From Pantoea sp. Eser (GTDB lineage Bacteria > Pseudomonadota > Gammaproteobacteria > Enterobacterales > Enterobacteriaceae), in contig SZZY01000016.1 of NCBI GenBank assembly GCA_009830035.1, positions 1 through 64,000 on the forward strand: a stretch of 64,000 nucleotides of DNA, given 5' to 3'. The position numbers and the translations under genes are program-made. Below are positions 22,006 through 29,473 of this stretch, piece by piece. Positions within the stretch are counted from its first letter, which is position 1. Each line of letters opens with the position of its first letter. Under the pieces are notes generated by a model. It ran no database searches. It was not told where the DNA came from and worked only from the letters and a program-made list of their open reading frames with translations.

Positions 22006-22989
22006 CTAGCGCAAAGTCGACATCTCTAACTGTAGACCAATCTGCTGTCCGGCGGGGTGTAATTCCGCGGCGGATCGGTTCAGAACATCGACAGAAAGTT
22101 CCACTCCCTGCGCCCGGATGCGGTAGCGAATCACATTGCCCAGCAAGCTGTGACTGAAGATTTCGGCCGGAATGCCGAGGCCTGGAGCGGTGAACTGCAT
22201 CGACTCGGGGCGGATGGCCACCTGGCTGTGGAAAGGCTGGCTGGTTAACTGCGTTGCCTGTTCGGCGCTCACCAGGTTGTAGTTGCCAATAAAGCCGGCG
22301 GCAAACAGATCGACCGGCTGGGTATAGAGCGCTTCGGCGTCGCCATTCTGCATAATTTTCCCGCGGTTCATCAGCACAATGCGATCCGACAGCGTCAGCG
22401 CCTCCTCCTGATCGTGGGTAACGAACAGGGTAGTGAGATTCAGCTCGCGCTGGACGCGACGGATCTGGTCGCGCAGATGACGACGGATGCGCGCATCCAG
22501 CGCCGACAGCGGTTCATCCAGCAGCAACAGGCGCGGGCGGGTGACCAGCGATCGGGCCAGCGCCATCCGCTGACATTGCCCCCCCGACAGTTGATGCGGA
22601 TAGCGGCGCGCATAGTCGGTGAGTTCAACCAGCTCCAGAACCTCCTGCACCTGCTGACGGATTTGCGCCTCCGGCAGCTTCTGCATCTTCAGGCCAAACG
22701 CGACGTTTTTCTCCACCGTCATATTGGGAAACAGCGCGTAATTCTGAAATACCATCCCGATGGCGCGCTTCTGCGGGGCCAGCGGCACGATATCCTTGCC
22801 CTGTATCACGATCTCGCCGCTGTCGACCTCGGTTAAACCGGCCAGACAGCGCAGCAGCGTCGATTTGCCGCAGCCGCTCGGGCCGAGCAGCGTCACAAAC
22901 TCTCCTTCGACGGCGCTGAAATTGATCTGCTCGAATATCGTCGTCGGTCCATAGCGCTTATTCAGTTGTCTGACCTCAAGGTAGCTCAT
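22006..22989 (-). CDS. ABC transporter ATPase, PhnT/PotA type
   Basis: A 327-residue import ATPase. Walker A is GPSGCGKSTLLRC, the signature LSGGQCQRMALARSL, Walker B LLLLDEPLSALD, the Q-loop VFQNYALFPNMTV and the switch FVTHDQEEAL. A TOBE-like regulatory domain begins near residue 240. It resembles PhnT of the 2-aminoethylphosphonate importer, and the neighbouring regulator supports that reading. The stop TAG lies in CTAGG (22009-22005). Reading CAG instead would add only GlnValAla before TAA, so the true end may be three codons further on. It is the last gene of a minus-strand operon whose permease is broken, so the pump is probably dead. Confidence 0.85.
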   Translation of the reverse strand: MSYLEVRQLNKRYGPTTIFEQINFSAVEGEFVTLLGPSGCGKSTLLRCLAGLTEVDSGEIVIQGKDIVPLAPQKRAIGMVFQNYALFPNMTVEKNVAFGLKMQKLPEAQIRQQVQEVLELVELTDYARRYPHQLSGGQCQRMALARSLVTRPRLLLLDEPLSALDARIRRHLRDQIRRVQRELNLTTLFVTHDQEEALTLSDRIVLMNRGKIMQNGDAEALYTQPVDLFAAGFIGNYNLVSAEQATQLTSQPFHSQVAIRPESMQFTAPGLGIPAEIFSHSLLGNVIRYRIRAQGVELSVDVLNRSAAELHPAGQQIGLQLEMSTLR

Positions 22990-22991
22990 AC

Positions 22992-24474
22992 TCAGCCTCG
23001 TTCTGGATTCAAGGCATTGGCCAGCCAGGTGACCAGCAGCACCACAAAAAAGTAAGAGATCACTAGCGCGCTGGTGAAGTGACCACTGCCGTTACGCATG
23101 TTGTAGAGGTAAACCTGCAGCGTTCTATAGCGGTTGCCGACCAGCAGGTTAGCGAATACAAACTCACCGATCAGAAAAGAGAATGAGAGCAGGACGGCAA
23201 TCAGCATCCCTTTACGCAGGTTAGGCAGCACTACCCACAGCGCAGCTTGCCAGGTACTGGCACCGAGTAACTGGGCAGCATCGATCAGCTCTTTCAGGTT
23301 TATCGCCTGCATATTGTTGGCCAGCGCGCGGTAAATAAACGGCAGCGCGATGGTGAAGTAGCAGCCGATCAGGATCCACGGTGTACCGGTCAGCATCAGC
23401 GGTGACGAGGAGTAGAGCTGCAGCAATCCGACCGAGGACACTACCGGTGGCACGGCGAAGGGCATCAGGATCAGGATGTTCATCACTGCATCCAGTCGCG
23501 GATAGTGGTAAGCGATTACAAACATCGCAGGCAGCACCAGCATGAGCGAGAACAGCAGGGCACCGAAGCAAATCAGCAAAGAATGGCCCAGCGCGGTCAG
23601 AAAACGCCCATCGCTCCAGAGCTGGATAAACCATTTCAGGCTGTAGCCCTGCGGCAGAATGGTATTACTCCAGTCAGATGACAGCGTGTACAGCAGAGTC
23701 GCCACCAGCGGCAGCGCCAGTGCGCTGCCGGTGTTGGGATCGAGCGAGATATCACCGGACACCAGCGCGGCGATACGGACCGGCAACACGTTAAAGTTGC
23801 CGGTGGTCAGGGCATAAATGGTGGCATAGGTCCCGAGCGCATTGGCCAGCAGAATAACAAAGGTCCCCAGCAGCGCCGAAAACAGAATCGGCAGGCCGAT
23901 GTGCCACCAGTAGCGCCAGCGGCTGGCACCCAGCAGGGCGGCGGATTCCTGCCACTCGCGCTTCAGCCCATCAAAAGTGGGATAGAGCAGCAGCACGCCC
24001 AGCGGGATCTGAAACCAGGTGTAGACCAGCACCATGCCGTTACGCGAAAACAGCCTGAACGCCTCAATCACGCCATAGTGGCGCAGCAGCAGGGTCAGGC
24101 ACCCGTTCAGCCCCAGCAGGATCACAAAGGCGAACGCCAGCGGCACGCCGGCAAAGTTGCTGGTCATGTTGGTGAACGAAATCAGGAAGCGCTGCAGGCG
24201 ACCGCCGCCAAGCTGATGCAGCGAATAGCCGGTCAGCAGCGCAATCAGTAAGCCATACACGCTTGACTAGGAAGGCTATATCAAGCGAAAAACGAAACGC
24301 CTGCTGATAAAACGGCGAACTCAGAATGTCGACATAGTTGTCCCAGCCCCAGCGCGTATTCATCTCGCTCCAGAAGCTATTAATGGCGATCCACAGCAGC
24401 GGGGCGAGCTGAAAGGCAATCCAGAACAGGGCAAACGGCAGCAGCAGTAACAGCGCTAACACTTTTCCCCTCAT
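22992..24474 (-). pseudogene. two ABC permease genes fused by deletion and frameshifted (PhnU/PhnV type)
   Basis: ABC importers of this type have two membrane subunits from separate genes. Here ATG 24474 starts a first permease (MRGKVLALLLLLPFALFWIAF), which overlaps the upstream phosphatase stop by four bases. Its frame breaks near 24268, where the read is SLDIAF then TAG TCA AGC; CTAGG occurs at the break. The frame from 24260 continues with the permease loop QESAALLGASRWRYWWHIGLP. Near 23690-23705 it passes from LALPLVATL straight into SSDWSNTILPQGYSLKWF, the start region of a second permease, whose own loop is KELIDAAQLLGASTWQAALWVVLP. An in-frame deletion therefore removed the end of one gene and the start of the next. 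Two EAA-type loops in one frame prove the fusion. Confidence 0.85.
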
Positions 24475-25280
24475 CCCCGTAGCTCCGCCAGCGGCCCGCG
24501 ACAGAGCGGCTTATCGTGTGGCACCCCGAGTAGCTCGCACAGTGTGCCGCACAGGTCGGTCTGCTGCGGCAGGAGGTCGGGTTGCAGCGAGAAAGCCGCA
24601 CCGAAAACGAACCGTGGCACCCGAGTCTCTTCCGGCAGGATGCCACCGTGTGAGCGATGGTCATTCATGCCGTGATCGGCGGTCACTATCACCTGATAGC
24701 CTTCGGCCAGCCAGCGCGGCATCCAGAGCGACAGCAGGCCGTCCGCTATCCGCGCCCGATTGCGGTATTGCGGTGACGAGAGGCTGGATTTATGGCCGGC
24801 ATCGTCAATGTTCATCGGATGAATCAGCCGGAAGTGCGGATCATGGCGCAGCCGCAGGCTTTCGGCATCTTCAAACAGGTGCGAATCGGGATAGCTATCA
24901 TTAGAGTAGAAATGTCCGTACTGAATCGGCAGCTCCGGCGCGTCAGTATGACGATCGCGCGCCGCCACGAACGGCGTGCGGTTATACAGTTCACTGACCC
25001 AGTGGTAGGCAGCGGCCGTGGTCAGCCCGGCAGCGCGCGCATAGTGAAATACGCTGCGCTCGCGGCTTAAGCGGTTGACGCCGTTATTAATAATCCCGCT
25101 TCTGACCGGTGTGACGCCGGTCAGAATGCACCCATAGAGCGGGCGCGACAGCGAGGGCAGTTCACAGGTCAGACGGTAATAGTGACCGTTGCCCTGCGCA
25201 CATTCGGCGTGCAGATAGCCCATTGTATGTTGCGCGACCTGATTGCTCAACCTGTCCAGCACCACCAGGATAGTCTTCAT
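24471..25280 (-). CDS. alkaline phosphatase superfamily hydrolase in a phosphonate-type operon
   Basis: A 269-residue protein of the alkaline phosphatase/phosphodiesterase superfamily. ATG 25280 follows AAGGAG; upstream in-frame codons lack a site. The N-terminal metal site region is MKTILVVLDRLS. The likely nucleophile is a Ser in ELPSLSRPLYGCILTG, and the distal metal site is TADHGMNDHRSHGG. It has no signal peptide, so it acts in the cytoplasm. Its place between the binding protein and the permease, with a four-base overlap, implies it acts on the imported substrate, perhaps a phosphonate or phosphoester. I cannot assign the substrate. The Gly usual in LDGLS is Arg here. The frame is intact. 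Confidence 0.75.
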   Translation of the reverse strand: MKTILVVLDRLSNQVAQHTMGYLHAECAQGNGHYYRLTCELPSLSRPLYGCILTGVTPVRSGIINNGVNRLSRERSVFHYARAAGLTTAAAYHWVSELYNRTPFVAARDRHTDAPELPIQYGHFYSNDSYPDSHLFEDAESLRLRHDPHFRLIHPMNIDDAGHKSSLSSPQYRNRARIADGLLSLWMPRWLAEGYQVIVTADHGMNDHRSHGGILPEETRVPRFVFGAAFSLQPDLLPQQTDLCGTLCELLGVPHDKPLCRGPLAELRG

Positions 25281-25300
25281 TCCGTTCTCCTTGCCGCGAT

Positions 25301-26362
25301 TTACTGCTGCATATTGATGACGACATTTTCCTGCCACAGGCGCGGCAGCATTTTCGAGGACTTATCCCAGGCGGCCTGATCGTGGATTGGACGGGCATTT
25401 TTGTATTCAGACTGCGGCAGCAGGCGAGCCTGAACATCGGCAGGCAGGGTCAGATGCTCGGCACGGATCGGTCGGGCGTAACCTTTCGCCAGATTGATCT
25501 GACCCTGGTCTGAGAAGATATATTCGCGCGCCAGTTTGGCGGCATTCGGATGCTTCGCATATTTGTTAATGATGGTGGTGTAGCCGGAGGTCACGGAGCC
25601 GTCAGACGGGATCACTACTTCGTAACGATTTTTATCGATCTGGTCACGATAGTTAAGGCCATTAAAGTCCCACACCACCGCCATTTGTACTTCGCCTTTT
25701 TCAATGTTGGCAATCACCGGATCGGTGACTCCCAGCCGGCCCTGTTTAGCCAGGTCGGCAAAGAAGGCCAGCGCCGGTTTCAGGTTCTTCTCATCGCCGC
25801 CTAAAGCGTAGTTTGCAGCCAGTACGCCATTGGCCGCCTGAGCAGCCACGCCGACGTCGCCGATAGTAACCACATACTTACCTTTTTTGAGATCGGCCCA
25901 GCTGTGCGGAATATCTTTAACCTGCTGCTTGTCGATCAGGAAGGCGATGGTGCCGGTATAGGCCAGCGCCCAATTACCTTCTTTGTCTTTGGCCCAGTCG
26001 GGGATTTGATCCCAGTGGCTCGGTTTATAAGGCTGAGCAACGCCTTTCGCCACCGCCACCGGGCCGAATGCCGCGCCCACATCACCGATATCGGCGCTGG
26101 CGTTCTCTTTCTCAGCGTCAAACTTTGCCAGCTCCTGGGCGGACGACATATCGGTGTCACTGTGTTTCAAGCCGTATTTGCTGCTGATGTCGTTCCAGGT
26201 ATCTTTCCAGTTGGCCCAGCTGTCCAGCATGCCGACGCTGTTAACCTGACCTTCACTACGCGCGGCTTTTTTCAGCGCGGCAAGGTCATTATCGGCAGCC
26301 TGCGCAACGGGCAGGGTGAGCACTACAGCACTGGCTACTACAGAGGCGATAAACGCTTTCAT
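25301..26362 (-). CDS. ABC transporter periplasmic binding protein, PhnS-like
   Basis: A 353-residue periplasmic protein with signal peptide MKAFIASVVASAVVLTLPVAQA, cleaved before ADNDLAALK. Its two-lobed type II binding-protein architecture is shown by segments such as VNSVGMLDSWANWKDTW, TGTIAFLIDKQQV, VAVVWDFNGLNYRDQ and DGSVTSGYTTIINKYA. It is the first gene of the minus-strand operon with phosphatase, permeases and ATPase. It most resembles binding proteins for polyamines, iron or 2-aminoethylphosphonate; the PhnR-like regulator opposite favours the last. The frame is intact with a GGAG site, although the cognate permease is broken. Confidence 0.82.
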   Translation of the reverse strand: MKAFIASVVASAVVLTLPVAQAADNDLAALKKAARSEGQVNSVGMLDSWANWKDTWNDISSKYGLKHSDTDMSSAQELAKFDAEKENASADIGDVGAAFGPVAVAKGVAQPYKPSHWDQIPDWAKDKEGNWALAYTGTIAFLIDKQQVKDIPHSWADLKKGKYVVTIGDVGVAAQAANGVLAANYALGGDEKNLKPALAFFADLAKQGRLGVTDPVIANIEKGEVQMAVVWDFNGLNYRDQIDKNRYEVVIPSDGSVTSGYTTIINKYAKHPNAAKLAREYIFSDQGQINLAKGYARPIRAEHLTLPADVQARLLPQSEYKNARPIHDQAAWDKSSKMLPRLWQENVVINMQQ

Positions 26363-26392
26363 CTCAGTTGCTCCGGGTGTAAGTTGATGGGC

Positions 26393-26414
26393 CTTGCTGG
26401 TCTAGTGCAGCAAG
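26393..26414. promoter_or_regulatory. inverted repeat upstream of the binding-protein gene
   Basis: CTTGCTG-N8-CAGCAAG is a perfect 7-bp inverted repeat, 31 bases upstream of ATG 26362 in the divergent promoter region. It could be an operator for the PhnR-like regulator or an mRNA hairpin. Its function is not shown. Confidence 0.4.
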
Positions 26415-26583
26415 AACCGAGCCCATGCAATGTAGCCCCTGTATATGAACGATTTATGACAAAGCGATGGCGCGTGGCGGATAGCGGATGGCAAGCGCGC
26501 AGCGACCCACCGCGGCAAGCAGGATCTGGGGCGCTTATCTGAACGGTTACAGTGCGGAATCGCACCAAAATCAGGCTACTGTT

Positions 26584-27291
26584 GTGGAGTCGATAGCACT
26601 CAAAACGGCGGACGTGATTGCCAGCGCCTTGATGAGCCGTATACAGGCCGGTGAGTTCAGCGGCGGGCGACTGCCTGCGGAACGGGCCCTGAGCGAGGCA
26701 TTTGGCACCACCCGCATTACCCTGCGTGAAGCGTTAGGCAAGCTGGAGGCGCAGGGAATGATTTACCGTGAATTACGCCGTGGCTGGTTTATCGCACCAC
26801 CACGACTGATCTATAACCCGCTGCATCACAGTCATTTTCATGCCATGGCGACGGAGCAGGGGCGTCAGGCGACCACCGAGGTGATCGCGGCTGAACAGGT
26901 TGCGGTGCAGGGTGCGATAGCGACAGCGCTGCTGCTGGTATCGGGATCAACGGTTTACCGCATTCGCCGTCTGCGGCGCATTGACGGACGGGCGGTGCTG
27001 TACGTTGAACATTACCTCAATCCGCGTTTTTTCCCCGGCCTGCTGGATGAAGATCTGACCCGTTCACTGACCGATCTCTATGACCAGCTCTACGGTATTC
27101 GCTACGGCGGGGTGCGCTTTACCATTCTGCCTGGCCCTTTGCCCGAGATCGCCGCGCCCGCGCTGAACGTCGCGCCTGGCAGTCCGGGCTTGCTGATTAC
27201 CCGGATTAACCGCGATCGGCAAAAACAGGTGATTGACTGCGACTGTGAATACTGGCGCTACGATGCGCTGTGTGTTGATGTCGAAGCCTGA
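26584..27291 (+). CDS. GntR-family regulator with UTRA domain, PhnR-like
   Basis: A repressor-type regulator of 235 residues from GTG 26584 (VESIALKTADVI). The winged helix reads LPAERALSEAFGTTRITLREALGKLEAQG and carries the motif RGWFIAPPRL, which is also typical of Salmonella PhnR. The C-terminal UTRA effector domain contains YRIRRLRRIDGRAVLYVEHYL and ends DCDCEYWRYDAL. It is divergent from the transporter operon, about 220 bases away, and presumably controls it. Upstream in-frame ATG codons exist but lie before the homology. The frame is intact. Assignment to aminoethylphosphonate is by similarity to PhnR and is moderately secure. Confidence 0.78.
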   Translation: MESIALKTADVIASALMSRIQAGEFSGGRLPAERALSEAFGTTRITLREALGKLEAQGMIYRELRRGWFIAPPRLIYNPLHHSHFHAMATEQGRQATTEVIAAEQVAVQGAIATALLLVSGSTVYRIRRLRRIDGRAVLYVEHYLNPRFFPGLLDEDLTRSLTDLYDQLYGIRYGGVRFTILPGPLPEIAAPALNVAPGSPGLLITRINRDRQKQVIDCDCEYWRYDALCVDVEA

Positions 27292-27362
27292 GGGCCATAT
27301 TGTGATTCAGGTCACACTCACGCATGATAGCGTCCGCTATAAACTCTCTTCTGAGGCGCTAC

Positions 27363-27773
27363 ATGAGTGACAAGAATCCCCTGGCCCGCCACCTTGCGAC
27401 CGTATTGCAATGGGTGCTGAATCTGGGGCTGCTTAGCTTGGTGATTATCCTTATCGTCTTTCTCGGCAAAGAAACCATTCACCTGGCTAACGTGCTGTTC
27501 AGCACCGGTGAACAGGCGTCGTCCTATATGCTGATAGAGGGAATTGTCATTTATTTCCTCTATTTTGAGTTCATGGCTTTGATTGTGAAGTATTTTCAGT
27601 GTGGCTACAACTTCCCGCTGCGCTATTTTGTTTATATCGGCATCACCGCGATTATTCGCCTGATTATTGTCGATCATAAAAATCCTTTCGATACCCTCTG
27701 CTACTCCGCCGCGATCCTGATTCTGGTGGTGACGCTGTGACTGGCGAACAGCAACCGACTCAAACGCGAATAA
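27363..27773 (+). pseudogene. psiE: psiE phosphate-starvation-inducible membrane protein, nonsense near the 3' end
   Basis: PsiE is a small inner-membrane protein (136 residues in E. coli) of unknown role induced by phosphate starvation. ATG 27363 starts [16 protein letters not shown], and four membrane segments follow. TGA at 27738-27740 replaces the Trp of VTLWLANSNRLKRE. The remaining eleven codons stay open to TAA 27771-27773. All membrane segments precede the stop, so a slightly shortened protein may still be made. It could be functional. Confidence 0.85.
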
Positions 27774-27778
27774 ACCCT

Positions 27779-27800
27779 CTGCCGTCTGTAACGACGGCAG
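27779..27800. terminator. hairpin after psiE
   Basis: CTGCCGTC-TGTAAC-GACGGCAG is a perfect 8-bp stem directly after the psiE stop. No T-tract follows, so it may be a weak terminator or an mRNA-stabilising hairpin. Confidence 0.5.
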
Positions 27801-27859
27801 GTGTTCATGACGCGACTCTGCGCTAAACTGACGCCCTGAAAATTTTTGGGAGTGGTGCT

Positions 27860-28372
27860 ATGTCGCAAGACGCGCTCAGCTTATTACGTGCGCTTAACTG
27901 GCTTTCACCGACGCAGGCTACGCTTGCGCCGTCGCTGCTCGACTGGCTGATGGAAGAAGACTCTATGACGCGCCGTTTTGAGCAGCATTGCCAGCAGGTG
28001 ACGGTAGAGCCGATACGTGAAGGCTTTATTGATGCCAGCGAGTTGGGGGAGGAAAAAGCTTTTTTACCGGAAGACAAACGCTTCTGGCTGCGGGAGGTGC
28101 TGCTGTTCGGCGACGGTGAACCCTGGCTGGCGGGCCGCACGCTGGTGCCGGAAAGCACCCTGAATGGCCCGGAGGCGATGTTGCAACAGCTGGGTACGCG
28201 TCCGCTGGGGCGTTATCTGTTCTCCTCTTCAACCCTGACTCGTGATTTTATCGAGCCGGGCAAGGTTGATGCGCTGTGGGGACGCCGCTCGCGTCTGCGG
28301 CTGTCCGGCAAACCGCTGCTGCTGACGGAACTGTTTTTACCGGCTTCGCCGCTTTATCGCGATCTGGCCTGA
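27860..28372 (+). CDS. ubiC: chorismate pyruvate-lyase
   Basis: Converts chorismate to 4-hydroxybenzoate and pyruvate, the first committed step of ubiquinone synthesis, in the cytoplasm. It has 170 residues (E. coli 165) with the family signatures [23 protein letters not shown] and RPLGRYLF. The conserved catalytic Glu is in the C-terminal LLLTELFLP. The start [15 protein letters not shown] lies behind a GGGAG site, and ubiA follows after eight bases. The gene is intact. Confidence 0.93.
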   Translation: MSQDALSLLRALNWLSPTQATLAPSLLDWLMEEDSMTRRFEQHCQQVTVEPIREGFIDASELGEEKAFLPEDKRFWLREVLLFGDGEPWLAGRTLVPESTLNGPEAMLQQLGTRPLGRYLFSSSTLTRDFIEPGKVDALWGRRSRLRLSGKPLLLTELFLPASPLYRDLA

Positions 28373-28380
28373 GGAATTCT

Positions 28381-29268
28381 GTGGTGGAAAAAAGCTTACA
28401 CATCAATGAATGGCAGTCCTACAGCCGCCTGATGCGCATTGATAAACCGATCGGCACCCTGTTGCTGATGTGGCCCACCCTGTGGGCCTTATGGCTGGCT
28501 GATATGGCTATCCCGCCGCTTCCGGTGCTGCTGGTGTTTGTTGCCGGCGTTTTCGTGATGCGCGCAGCCGGCTGCGTCATTAACGACTTTGCTGACCGTA
28601 AGGTAGATGGGCATGTTGAGCGGACAAAGCATCGGCCATTAGCCAGCGGCGCGGTCAGTGCCAGAGAAGCCAAACTGCTGTTCGCCGGGCTGGCGCTGGT
28701 GGCGTTTGCGCTGGTGCTGACCATGAATCTGATGACGATACTGCTTTCGGTGGTAGGTCTGGCGCTCGCCTGGGTGTATCCGTTTATGAAGCGCTATACC
28801 CATCTGCCGCAGGTGGTGCTGGGGGCCGCTTTTGGCTGGGCGATCCCAATGGCCTGGGCGGCAGTTAGTGAGTCCTTACCTCTGGTCTGCTGGCTGGTAT
28901 TCTTCGCCAACATCTGCTGGACGGTGGCCTATGATACCCAATATGCGATGGTGGATCGTGACGATGACCTGAAGATAGGCGTTAAGTCGACCGCGATTCT
29001 GTTTGGCCGTTTCGACAAGCTGATTATCGGCCTGCTGCAACTGGCAACGCTGCTGCTGATGGCGTGGGTTGGCATGTTGCTGCAGCTCAACGTGGCGTTT
29101 TACGGGACGCTGCTGCTGGCGGCTGGCCTGTTTATTTACCAGCAAACGCTGATCGCCCGGCGTGAACGTCCGGCCTGCTTTAAAGCCTTTCTCAACAACA
29201 ACTATGTCGGGCTGGTGCTGTTCCTCGGTGTGCTGATGAATACCGCGCCATTTAGCCAACTTTTTTGA
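28381..29268 (+). CDS. ubiA: 4-hydroxybenzoate octaprenyltransferase
   Basis: An inner-membrane prenyltransferase that attaches the polyprenyl tail to 4-hydroxybenzoate in ubiquinone synthesis. It has 295 residues and about eight or nine membrane segments. The two Asp-rich substrate motifs are [15 protein letters not shown] and [12 protein letters not shown]. The start is a tandem GTG GTG at 28381 behind GAGGAATT. Translation is probably coupled to ubiC. No lesions are visible. Confidence 0.93.
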   Translation: MVEKSLHINEWQSYSRLMRIDKPIGTLLLMWPTLWALWLADMAIPPLPVLLVFVAGVFVMRAAGCVINDFADRKVDGHVERTKHRPLASGAVSAREAKLLFAGLALVAFALVLTMNLMTILLSVVGLALAWVYPFMKRYTHLPQVVLGAAFGWAIPMAWAAVSESLPLVCWLVFFANICWTVAYDTQYAMVDRDDDLKIGVKSTAILFGRFDKLIIGLLQLATLLLMAWVGMLLQLNVAFYGTLLLAAGLFIYQQTLIARRERPACFKAFLNNNYVGLVLFLGVLMNTAPFSQLF

Positions 29269-29345
29269 TCGACAGGCCAGACGGGTTTGCGGCGCGCTGA
29301 GACCGCTATCCGACGCGATTCAGCGCGACGGAACTCAGCGTACAC

Positions 29346-29427
29346 TTCAGGCAATTCGTCAGGCAGGAGAAGGTTCAGGCAAAGATAGTCAGGCAGGAAA
29401 GGGTTCAGCTGCAGAATCGTTCAGGCA
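29346..29427. repeat. short imperfect tandem repeat between ubiA and plsB
   Basis: Two adjacent units of about 28-30 bases begin TTCAGGCAA and carry an inner GTCAGGCAGGA. A degenerate third unit begins TTCAGCTGCAG. The 7-mer TCAGGCA occurs five times in 82 bases, in the 3' untranslated region of ubiA. I know of no function. Confidence 0.6.
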
Positions 29428-29430
29428 CAA

Positions 29431-29459
29431 AAAAGGCGACCTCCCGGGGTCGCCTTTTT
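29431..29459. terminator. bidirectional terminator between ubiA and plsB
   Basis: GGCGACC-TCCCGG-GGTCGCC is preceded by AAAA and followed by TTTTT, so it can end both the convergent ubiA and plsB transcripts. Confidence 0.9.
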
Positions 29460-29473
29460 ACTGCGCAGGGCAT

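Noticed and set aside
24507-24904. Plus-strand open frames opposite the phosphatase gene.
   Set aside because: They are arginine- and alanine-rich antisense frames typical of GC-rich coding DNA and lack motifs.
29346-29427. Possible CRISPR array.
   Set aside because: Only two clear units plus a fragment occur, units are adjacent without unique spacers, and no cas gene is present.
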